From Nocardioides alpinus (GTDB lineage Bacteria > Actinomycetota > Actinomycetes > Propionibacteriales > Nocardioidaceae), in assembly GCF_900112035.1 (NCBI RefSeq), contig NZ_FOKC01000003.1, forward strand, positions 366,343-430,342: a stretch of 64,000 bases of DNA, read 5' to 3'. A program made the position numbers and the translations under genes. This document shows, piece by piece, positions 17,080 to 24,203 of the stretch (positions are counted from its first letter, which is position 1; every line of letters begins with the position of its first letter). The notes under the pieces were generated by a model. The model saw only the letters and a program-made list of their open reading frames with translations. It was not told the DNA's origin and did not search any database.

Positions 17080-18016
17080 AGGGTGTCGGTACGACGACGG
17101 TGCCGACCTCGCCGGCGACCGCAGCGGTGATCTGGTCGAGGCTGGTGATGACGCCGGTGCGGCCGGTGGCCTCCACGAAGCGGCACACGGCGTCCACCTT
17201 CGGGCCCATCGACCCGGAGGCGAAGTGCCCGTCGGCGGCGTGGCCGCGCAGCTCTGCCACCGTCAGGCGCCCGAGCGGCTCGGCGTCCGGCTCGCCCCAG
17301 CGGATGACGGCGTGGGGCACGTCGGTGGCGACGACGAGGACGTCGGCCCCGGTGGTCTCGGCAAGCAGGCCGGCGCCGAGGTCCTTGTCGATGACGGCCT
17401 CCACGCCGGCCAGCGAGCCGTCAGGGCGGCGTACGTGCGGGATGCCGCCGCCACCGTTGGCGACCACGACGAAGCCCGCCTCGATCAGCGCGAGGACGGC
17501 CGGCGCGTCGATGATCTCGAGCGGCTCGGGCGAGGCGACGACGCGCCGCCACCCCTTCTCGCCGCGGTCCTGCCAGGTCTCGCCGTGGCCCATCAGCAGG
17601 CGGGCCTCGGCCTCCGGGAGGTGCCGTCCGATCGGCTTGGTGGGGGTGGTGAAGCCGGCGTCGTCGGCGTCGACGAGCGTGCGGGTGACCAGCGCTGCGC
17701 TGCGACGGTCGAGGTCGCGGGCGGCGAGCTCCCGGTCGAGGGCGTCCATCAGCACGAAGCCGAGCGTGGCCTGCGTCTGCGCGCCGCACCAGTCCAGGGG
17801 GACGGGAGGTACGACGCCCGCGGCGAGCTCGTTCTTGACGAGGAGGTTGCCGACCTGAGGACCGTTGCCGTGCGTGATCACGACGTCGTGGTCGTGCTCG
17901 AGCAGGCCGGCGACGGCAGCCATCGCCACCTGGGCGGCGGCGATCTGGTCCTCCGGACGCGCCCGCCCGTCGGCGTTGGTCATCGCGTTTCCGCCGAGTG
18001 CGAGCAGGACCCTCAT
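17069..18016 (-). CDS. arcC: Carbamate kinase
   Basis: A 315-residue amino-acid-kinase-fold enzyme that makes ATP from carbamoyl phosphate and ADP, releasing ammonia and CO2. Landmarks are LALGGNAM at the N-terminus, ITHGNGPQVG near residue 52, VANGGGGIP, and a C-terminal GSMGPKVDA segment. No arginine deiminase or ornithine carbamoyltransferase gene is present, so the carbamoyl phosphate must come from elsewhere; the FdrA/DUF1116/DUF2877 operon is the obvious local source. The last residues (TPSGG) are encoded inside a dispersed repeat. Confidence 0.92.
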   Translation of the reverse strand: MRVLLALGGNAMTNADGRARPEDQIAAAQVAMAAVAGLLEHDHDVVITHGNGPQVGNLLVKNELAAGVVPPVPLDWCGAQTQATLGFVLMDALDRELAARDLDRRSAALVTRTLVDADDAGFTTPTKPIGRHLPEAEARLLMGHGETWQDRGEKGWRRVVASPEPLEIIDAPAVLALIEAGFVVVANGGGGIPHVRRPDGSLAGVEAVIDKDLGAGLLAETTGADVLVVATDVPHAVIRWGEPDAEPLGRLTVAELRGHAADGHFASGSMGPKVDAVCRFVEATGRTGVITSLDQITAAVAGEVGTVVVPTPSGG

Positions 18017-18106
18017 GCGTCGACCCTAGTGTCGGCGCTCACACCGACCCCACGGCACTTTCGGCCAACAACGCGCCCGACCGATGGCAACTCTTGTGGG
18101 CGTCGT

Positions 18107-19399
18107 TCAGGCCAGCGCGAAGTACCTGAGGTAGACGTACACCCAGGCCACGAGGAGCGTCGCGACGGTCACCACGACGCCGTACCTGGTGAAGCCCCAG
18201 AAGCTGATCGGCTCCCCCGCCTTGGCCGCGATGCCGAGCACCACGACGTTGGCGCCGGCCGCGACGGCCGTCGCGTTGCCGCCGAGGTCGGCGCCGAAGA
18301 CGAACGCCCACCACAGGGGGCTGTCGGCGCCGGAGGCACCGGTGCCGGCCACCATCTCCTCGACCACCGGGACGGTGGCGGTCGTGTAGGGGATGTTGTC
18401 GACGAAGGCACCGATGACACCGGAGCCGAAGAGCAGCGCGGTGGCGCCGAGCAGCTGCCGCTCCCCCATGGTCGCCGCGGCCCACTCGCTGATCGCGCCG
18501 ATGATGCCGACCTGCACCAGCGCGCCGACAAGGACGAAGAGCGCCATGAAGAACGCGAGGGTGGCCCACTCGACCTCCTCGAGGAACTCCTCGGGCTCGG
18601 TGCGCGACACCAGCACCATCGCCCCGGCGCCCATCATCGCGACCACCGAGGGGTCGAGGTGCATCACGGAGTGGAGGCTGAAGGCGACCATCACCAGGAC
18701 GAGCACGACGAGCGAGCGGCGCAGCATCCGGACGTTGGTGATCGCGTCGGTGGGTCGGAGGTCGTCGAGGCCGTGGACGTTGCCCATGACCTGCATGTCC
18801 TTGCGGAACAACCATCGCGCCATGACGATGAACATGACGAGCAGGATGATCGTCAGGGGCAGCGAGTGGACGAGGAAGTCGGTGAAGCTCAGCCCGGCGC
18901 GGCTCGCGATGATGATGTTGGGCGGGTCCCCGATGAGGGTCGACATGCCGCCGATGTTGGAGGCGAGGATCAGCGAGATCAGGTAGGGCGACGACGGCAG
19001 CTCGAGCCGCCGGCAGACCGACAGCGTCACCGGGGCGACGAGGAGCACGCACGTGACGTTGTCGAGGATCGGCGCCACCGCGGCGCCGACGAGGACGAGC
19101 AGCACCAACAGCTTGTAGGGGTGCCCCCCGGACTTCTTCGCCGCCCACAGCGCGAGGAACTCGAAGAGTCCGGTCTGCTTGAGGACGCCGACGATGATCA
19201 TCATCCCGAAGAGCAGGAAGATCACGTTCCAGTCGACGCCGGTGTGCTCCTCGAAGAAGGCGGTCTCGGCGTCGACGAGACCGATCACGACCATGCCGGC
19301 GACGCCGCCGAGCGCGGCGGCGACCCGGTGCACGCGCTCGGTCGCGATGAGGGCGTAGGCGACGATGAAGACCGCCAGTGCGGCGGAGGTGAGGATCAC
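18107..19399 (-). CDS. ArsB/NhaD (SLC13-like) ion transporter
   Basis: A 430-residue polytopic membrane protein with about 11-12 hydrophobic segments, of the ion-transporter superfamily that includes ArsB, NhaD and SLC13 carriers. It has two-fold pseudo-symmetric signatures: FGMMIIVGVL, then ILDNVTCVLLVAP and GGMSTLIGDPPNIII in the first half, and GAFVDNIPYTTATVP with FGADLGGNAT in the second. Start is GTG 19399 with GGAGGG four bases upstream; the GTGA overlaps the TrkA_C gene's stop. The transported ion cannot be told; the linked TrkA_C subunit suggests regulated cation or dicarboxylate transport. Confidence 0.8.
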   Translation of the reverse strand: MILTSAALAVFIVAYALIATERVHRVAAALGGVAGMVVIGLVDAETAFFEEHTGVDWNVIFLLFGMMIIVGVLKQTGLFEFLALWAAKKSGGHPYKLLVLLVLVGAAVAPILDNVTCVLLVAPVTLSVCRRLELPSSPYLISLILASNIGGMSTLIGDPPNIIIASRAGLSFTDFLVHSLPLTIILLVMFIVMARWLFRKDMQVMGNVHGLDDLRPTDAITNVRMLRRSLVVLVLVMVAFSLHSVMHLDPSVVAMMGAGAMVLVSRTEPEEFLEEVEWATLAFFMALFVLVGALVQVGIIGAISEWAAATMGERQLLGATALLFGSGVIGAFVDNIPYTTATVPVVEEMVAGTGASGADSPLWWAFVFGADLGGNATAVAAGANVVVLGIAAKAGEPISFWGFTRYGVVVTVATLLVAWVYVYLRYFALA

Positions 19400-19875
19400 G
19401 CAACCCTCCGGCGTACGCCGAACGCGCGGGCGGTGCCGGAGGACTCGTCCATGTCCTCGGCCCAGCCGGCGAGGCGGCCGTAGCGGCTGACGGACCGGAG
19501 GCGCTCCTCCACCTCGCTGACCTGCCCCAGCGCGGCGACGACGAGGACCTGGTCGCCGGTGCGCAGCACGCTGCGTGACTCCGGCACGAGCACGTCCTTG
19601 CCGCGGGTGACGATCGCGACGCCGGAACCGGTGGGCAGGCGCAGCTCCCCGATCTCGACCCCGGCGAGGCGCGAGGCGGGCTCGACCTCGAAGCGCAGCA
19701 GCACGGCGTCGAGCCGGTCGAGGGTGGCGAAGCCGATGGACACCTTGTGCACGAAGCTGCCCTTCTCCTGCCAGCGCGGCTGGCGCCCGCGGCCGATCGC
19801 CAGCCCGACGGCGAAGCCGATCGCGCTGCTGATGAGGGCGACCGAGACGGCGACCTCGAGGACGTGGGCGTTCAT
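19396..19875 (-). CDS. Membrane-anchored TrkA_C (RCK_C) domain protein
   Basis: A 159-residue protein: one N-terminal membrane helix (residues about 5-28), a basic linker, then a TrkA_C/RCK_C ligand-binding domain (LAGVEIGELRLPTGSGVAIVTRGKDVLVPES ... LRTGDQVLVVAALGQ). RCK_C domains sense nucleotides or ions and gate transporters. Its ATG overlaps the stop of the SPFH gene (ATGA) and its stop overlaps the transporter start (GTGA), so the three proteins are probably made together and form a complex. Confidence 0.75.
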   Translation of the reverse strand: MNAHVLEVAVSVALISSAIGFAVGLAIGRGRQPRWQEKGSFVHKVSIGFATLDRLDAVLLRFEVEPASRLAGVEIGELRLPTGSGVAIVTRGKDVLVPESRSVLRTGDQVLVVAALGQVSEVEERLRSVSRYGRLAGWAEDMDESSGTARAFGVRRRVA

Positions 19876-20423
19876 GCCGGTCCTCCCGGAGTGAGCCGCG
19901 CCTCCACCTCGGTGACGGCCACCGCCGTCGCCCGGGTGCCCGCCGGCAGGCGCCGCGTGACGAGGTCGGGCCAGCCGGCCTCCAGTGACTCCAGGTCGTC
20001 GACGAGCGAGCGGACCTCGAGCCGCTGGACGGCGGCACCGACCGTCTCCTCCGCGAGGCGTACGACGTCCGCGGTCGGGACGAACGGGTCGCCGGGCCGG
20101 GCCTCGCACACCTCCAGCTCCAGGTGGGCCAGGGCGATCACGTCCACGCCGTCGGCGGTGGTGGACCGGACGACCAGCGGCAGCACGCGCGGTGCCACCG
20201 GCACGGTCTCGAAGTCCTGCAGGACCGGCACCCGCAGCAGCAGGCCGTGGCGGCGCGAGCGGATGACCGTGCCGTGCCGGACGACCATCGCGAGCTCGCC
20301 GGGACCCACCCGGCGCACGCACATCAGCGTCGTGAACAACAGGCTGGGACCGACGATCACCAGCCAGACCACCCACGCGGCTCCGGTCGGGTCGACGGCG
20401 GTGTTCTCGTCCGGGGGCGGCAT
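19872..20423 (-). CDS. SPFH/Band 7-like membrane protein
   Basis: A 183-residue protein with one membrane helix near residues 15-37, followed by a Band-7-like region (VGPGELAMVVRHGTVIRSRRHGLLLRVPVLQDFETV ... STTADGVDVIALAHLEL). It is shorter than typical SPFH proteins and lacks a long coiled-coil tail. First gene of a translationally coupled three-gene operon with the TrkA_C protein and the ion transporter. Start ATG 20421-20423. It is divergent from the histidine kinase gene, with 67 bases between them. Confidence 0.65.
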   Translation of the reverse strand: MPPPDENTAVDPTGAAWVVWLVIVGPSLLFTTLMCVRRVGPGELAMVVRHGTVIRSRRHGLLLRVPVLQDFETVPVAPRVLPLVVRSTTADGVDVIALAHLELEVCEARPGDPFVPTADVVRLAEETVGAAVQRLEVRSLVDDLESLEAGWPDLVTRRLPAGTRATAVAVTEVEARLTPGGPA

Positions 20424-20490
20424 GGTTCGAGTCAACGAGTGCGAGGCCCTGGAACCCATGGGGTGCGGACCCCATCTGGGAGGGTGGAGC

Positions 20491-21456
20491 ATGCGCCTGC
20501 CCAGCCACCTCCTGCTGTTCTGGACGATCTGTCTGATCAACGGTGCGGTGCTCGTGGTGGGCGCGCTGGTGCTGGTCCTGTCCCCTGCGCGCGTGTCGTC
20601 CGACCCGGTGCCGTCGGAGGTCCTGGTGGTGGGGATCGGGCTCGCCGTGGTGCTGGTCGCCGACGCGCTGCTGATCCGCTGGGCGCTGGCCCCGCTGCAG
20701 CGGCTCATCGCCCGGCTCGGCGACATCGAGCGTCTCGAGCCCACCCGGCTGCCCGAGGAGGGCTCGGGACCGGTCCTCGGCATCGCGCAGAGCGTCAACG
20801 GCCTCCTGCTCCGGCTGGCCGAGGAACGTCGCACCGGGGACGCCCGCGCCCTTGCTGCCCAGGAGGCCGAGCGGCACCGCATCGCCCAGGAGCTCCACGA
20901 CGAGGTCGGCCAGAGCCTGACCGTCGTGCTGCTGGGGCTCAAGCAGGTCGAGTCGCACGCGCCGTCCGAGCTGGTCGAGGAGCTGGCTGCCGTGCGCGAG
21001 AGCGCCCGCGCCGGCCTCGACGACGTACGCCGGGTGGCGCGCCGGCTGCGCCCCGGGGTGCTCGAGGACCTCGGCCTCACGAGCGCGCTCGCTGCGCTGG
21101 CGACCGACTTCGCCGACCACAGCGGCGCCGCCGTACGCCGCTCGTTCGCGCCCGGCCTGCCGCCGCTCTCCCCGGAGGCCGAGGTCGTGGTCTACCGGGT
21201 CGCGCAGGAGGCGCTGACCAACGCTGCCCGCCACGCGGACGCGCACGCCGTCGAGCTGTCGCTGCGCCGGCTCGGGGACTGGGTGGTGATGGAGGTCAAC
21301 GACGACGGACGTGGGTTCGAGGGACTCGACGAGGGCTCCGGGTTGATGGGCATGCGCGAGCGTGCCGCGCTGGTGCGCGCCGAGCTGTCGGTGATCAGTC
21401 AGCCGCGGCGCGGCACGACGGTGCGCCTGCGGGTTCCTGTGGGGGTGGCGTCATGA
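20491..21456 (+). CDS. Sensor histidine kinase (HisKA_3/NarX type)
   Basis: A 321-residue membrane histidine kinase. Two hydrophobic segments lie at residues about 6-30 and 43-65 with only a short external loop, then a HAMP-like stretch, the phospho-acceptor motif RIAQELHDEVGQSL near residue 130 and an ATPase domain with NDDGRGFEG. The small loop means it probably senses within the membrane or through a partner. GGGAGGG lies six bases before the ATG. Its stop overlaps the response regulator start (ATGA). Confidence 0.88.
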   Translation: MRLPSHLLLFWTICLINGAVLVVGALVLVLSPARVSSDPVPSEVLVVGIGLAVVLVADALLIRWALAPLQRLIARLGDIERLEPTRLPEEGSGPVLGIAQSVNGLLLRLAEERRTGDARALAAQEAERHRIAQELHDEVGQSLTVVLLGLKQVESHAPSELVEELAAVRESARAGLDDVRRVARRLRPGVLEDLGLTSALAALATDFADHSGAAVRRSFAPGLPPLSPEAEVVVYRVAQEALTNAARHADAHAVELSLRRLGDWVVMEVNDDGRGFEGLDEGSGLMGMRERAALVRAELSVISQPRRGTTVRLRVPVGVAS

Positions 21457-22097
21457 TCCGGATCCTGCTCGCCGACGACCACACGCTCGTACGCCGCGGG
21501 GTGCGCCTGATCCTCGAGCAGGAGTCCGACCTCTCCGTCGTCGCGGAGGCGGCCGACGGCGTCGAGGCGGTCGAGCGGGTCCGGGACACCGAGGTCGACC
21601 TGGTCGTGCTCGACATCGCGATGCCGCGGATGACGGGACTGCAGGCGGCTGCCGAGATCGCCCAGCGCCGCAACCCGCCGCGGATCCTGATGCTGTCGAT
21701 GCACGACAACGAGCAGTACTTCTTCGGCGCGCTCAAGGCCGGCGCCAGCGGCTACGTCCTCAAGTCGGTCGCCGACGAGGACCTCGTCGGCGCGTGCCGG
21801 GCCGCGATGCGCGGCGAGACGTTCCTCTACCCCGGCGCGGAGAGCACGCTGGTGCGCGACTACCTCGACCGGCTGCGCCGTGGAGAGCGGGTGCCCGCCT
21901 CGGTGCTGACGGCGCGTGAGGACCAGGTGATCAAGCTGATCGCCGAGGGCCGGTCGTCCCGCGAGATCGCCCGCGACCTGCACATCGCACCCAAGACCGT
22001 CGAGGGCCACCGGGCCAACATCCTCGGCAAGCTGGGGATGCGCGACCGGGTCGAGCTGACCCGCTACGCCATCCGGGCGGGGCTCATCGAGCCCTGA
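21453..22097 (+). CDS. NarL/LuxR-family response regulator
   Basis: A 214-residue DNA-binding regulator, partner of the preceding kinase. The receiver domain has DD near residue 8, the phospho-acceptor Asp in VLDIAMPRMTG and the conserved Lys in GYVLKSV. The LuxR-type helix-turn-helix (LTAREDQVIKLIAEGRSSREIARDLHIAPKTV region) is at residues about 150-200. Its last 34 bases overlap the oppositely oriented LanC-like gene, an unusual convergent overlap. Confidence 0.9.
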   Translation: MIRILLADDHTLVRRGVRLILEQESDLSVVAEAADGVEAVERVRDTEVDLVVLDIAMPRMTGLQAAAEIAQRRNPPRILMLSMHDNEQYFFGALKAGASGYVLKSVADEDLVGACRAAMRGETFLYPGAESTLVRDYLDRLRRGERVPASVLTAREDQVIKLIAEGRSSREIARDLHIAPKTVEGHRANILGKLGMRDRVELTRYAIRAGLIEP

Positions 22098-23422
22098 GAC
22101 TCGGGCAGGTTCCACCACGTGTCGAGCCGCGCCTCGGCAGGCGCCGTACGTCCTTCGCGCAGCACCCGCGCCAGCCGCATGAGGCAGGCCGCGATGCCGG
22201 CCGTGCCCTGCATCCAGCCGACCCCCGGCGGCAGCAGCGGCTCTGCGTTGCGGTGCTCGGTGAAGCGCCAGCAGGCGCGGTCGCCGTCGATCACCGCGCG
22301 CTCGACCAGCGCGTCGCCCAGCACCTGCGCGAACACGAGGTCGTCCTCGACGCCCCGCCTCTGCCACGCGTCGAGGAAGATGTCCCCTACGCCGGCGGTG
22401 CCGCAGCAGCGACCGTCGTTGTCCCAGAAGCCCGGGCGCAAGCGCTCCGGGATCCCGGACGTACGGATGCTGCGCAGGCAGCGCCGCTGCCACTGCGCCG
22501 GGGTCTCCCCCGCCACCTCCGCAACGCCTGCGTACTCGAGCGCGGTGAAGAGCAGGGACGTGCCGGTGGGCCCGTGGCACCAGGTGAAGGTCACTTCGTC
22601 CAGGTCCGGGTCTCGGGGGATCTCGTGCGGTAGCACGAACCCGCCGTCGCGCCTGTCACCCAGCGTCACGAGGTGCTCGGCACCGCTGCGGGCCGCCGCA
22701 ACGAGGTCAGGCCTGCCGAGCTCGGCCCCCGCCACCGCCAGGGCCGCAGCGATGCCGGCCAGACCGTGCGACCAGTTGGGCATCTGCATGTCGCCACGCT
22801 CGGCCCGCACCTCCTCGGTGTGGCGCGGGGGCAGGAAGGACCAGTTGGTGCCGGCGTCGGTCGGCTCGCCCTCCGCCAGCAGGATGTCCGCAGCTCGGTG
22901 GGCCAGGTCCTCCGCACCCGGCGTGCCCTGCCGTCGGGCCCAGACCGCGCCGAGCAGGTTGCCGGCGGTGCCGAGGGTGACGTCGTTGATCCGGGCGTGC
23001 GGGGCGAACCGTGGTGGCGTCATCCACGGCTGTTCCCACCCGTCGTCCGTGGCAAGCTCGGCGAGCCGGGCGATGGCTTCCGCCGCCCCGACTGCGTCCA
23101 ACGCGGACAGCACGCCGAGGTCGCTGACCAGACCGTCGAAGTAGGAGTAGGCCGTGGTCGTCGCGAGCCCCGCTCGGACCCGCGCGGCTATGCCGTCGGC
23201 AAGGGCAGACTCCTCCGCAGTCCAGGGCCGGGCAGTCCTCACCTCGGCCAGCAGGTGGGCCAGCCCGCCGATGCCGCTGTGCATGCCGTCGCGCTCCTCC
23301 GGCGGTCCGCCCTCGTGCGGCACCGACTCGGGGATCCAGGGGCCGTCGTCCCAGCGGACCTGGTCGAGCACCCACCGCCAGGCGGCCTCGCCGAGGTCGG
23401 CGTACGTCTGGGCAGTGGTCAC
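22064..23422 (-). CDS. Orphan LanC-like protein
   Basis: A 452-residue alpha/alpha-toroid protein with six glycine-rich repeats (HSGIGG, LGTAGNLLG, WSHGLAGI, WCHGPTG, CCGTAGVG, WMQGTAGIA). Lanthionine cyclases bind zinc with a Cys in a WCxG motif and a Cys-His pair; here the matching positions are C282 and a C339-C340 pair. No lantibiotic precursor, LanB/LanM or transporter is nearby, so it may act on glutathione-like or other thiol adducts, or have lost cyclase function. Start GTG 23422 with a weak ribosome site. The 3' end overlaps the response regulator gene by 34 bases. Confidence 0.75.
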   Translation of the reverse strand: MTTAQTYADLGEAAWRWVLDQVRWDDGPWIPESVPHEGGPPEERDGMHSGIGGLAHLLAEVRTARPWTAEESALADGIAARVRAGLATTTAYSYFDGLVSDLGVLSALDAVGAAEAIARLAELATDDGWEQPWMTPPRFAPHARINDVTLGTAGNLLGAVWARRQGTPGAEDLAHRAADILLAEGEPTDAGTNWSFLPPRHTEEVRAERGDMQMPNWSHGLAGIAAALAVAGAELGRPDLVAAARSGAEHLVTLGDRRDGGFVLPHEIPRDPDLDEVTFTWCHGPTGTSLLFTALEYAGVAEVAGETPAQWQRRCLRSIRTSGIPERLRPGFWDNDGRCCGTAGVGDIFLDAWQRRGVEDDLVFAQVLGDALVERAVIDGDRACWRFTEHRNAEPLLPPGVGWMQGTAGIAACLMRLARVLREGRTAPAEARLDTWWNLPESQGSMSPARMA

Positions 23423-23456
23423 GCCCCGATGATCGCACCGGGTCGTGCACCCGCGC

Positions 23457-23502
23457 GACGTCATACGGAGGGGGCAGCCGTTTGCCCCCTCCGTATGACG
23501 TC
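23457..23502. repeat. Long palindrome, copy 2 (GACGTCATACGGA family)
   Basis: A perfect 20-bp stem (23457-23476 with 23483-23502) with a 6-base loop. The outer 13 bases of each arm equal those of the element at 15847-15892; the inner part differs. Again it lies between two minus-strand genes and may end transcription of hyuAB-nmrA reading toward the LanC gene or act as a mobile palindrome. Confidence 0.85.
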
Positions 23503-23508
23503 CGGAGA

Positions 23509-24198
23509 TCAGGCGAGGAGGGAGGCCAGGACCCGCGTCCCGACGGGCAGCCCGTGCACGTCGTAGTAGGCGAACATCGCACTGAGCCACGGGTGCCACC
23601 CCGGGTCCGGCACCTGCGTCACCGCCACGCCCACCTCGTCGGCCAGCTCGCGGACGGTCGCGACGCGCGTCGCGAGCTCGTACGTCGCTCCCCCGTGGCC
23701 GGGCTCGGTGAGCACCACGGCGGCAGCACGACCGAGGTCGGCGAGGTCGAGGAAGCCGAACGGCACGTCGAGGGAGTACGGCACCTCGAGCGGGCCGGTG
23801 AGGTCGAGGTTCTGCAGGTAGGCACCGGGCTGGAGGATCGTCCAGCTCAGGCCGCTGCGCCGGACGAGGTCCTCGCTGCGCGCCTTCGCGAGGTGGTGCG
23901 GCATCGAGGGCGCGTAGGGCGAGGCGACCGAGTGGTAGACCACCCGGCCGACCCCGGCCTCGGCGAGCGCCCTCAGCGCCGACGTGACGTACGCCGGCTC
24001 GTCGGGGTGCAGGTTGGGGGCGATGACGTACGCCGCCTCGCACCCGGCGACGGCCCCTGCGAGGTCCGGCCAGTCCGCCCGTCCGAGCGGCACCGGCTCG
24101 ACACCGCGGGCGGCCCGTGCCTCACCGACCGCGCGGCCGGTCTTGCCGTGGCCGCCGAGGATCGCGACGCGGGGTCCCGACTCCCCTCGACCGGCCAT
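23509..24198 (-). CDS. NmrA-like NAD(P)-binding protein
   Basis: A 229-residue atypical short-chain dehydrogenase. The nucleotide-binding loop GGHGKTGRA is near residues 15-23; YHSVASPYAPSMPHHLAKARSEDLVRRSGLSWTILQPG follows the NmrA/NAD(P)H azoreductase pattern. It starts five bases after the hyuB stop, so it is probably the last gene of the hyuA-hyuB operon. It could be a regulator sensing NADP or an oxidoreductase; the sequence does not decide. Confidence 0.8.
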   Translation of the reverse strand: MAGRGESGPRVAILGGHGKTGRAVGEARAARGVEPVPLGRADWPDLAGAVAGCEAAYVIAPNLHPDEPAYVTSALRALAEAGVGRVVYHSVASPYAPSMPHHLAKARSEDLVRRSGLSWTILQPGAYLQNLDLTGPLEVPYSLDVPFGFLDLADLGRAAAVVLTEPGHGGATYELATRVATVRELADEVGVAVTQVPDPGWHPWLSAMFAYYDVHGLPVGTRVLASLLA

Positions 24199-24203
24199 GC
24201 CGC

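Noticed and set aside
17069..18016. Arginine deiminase pathway
   Set aside because: No arcA or arcB partner is present, so carbamate kinase must draw carbamoyl phosphate from another reaction.
20425..20460. GGTTCGAGTC resembling a tRNA T-arm
   Set aside because: No acceptor stem, anticodon arm or CCA-like partner can be built around it.
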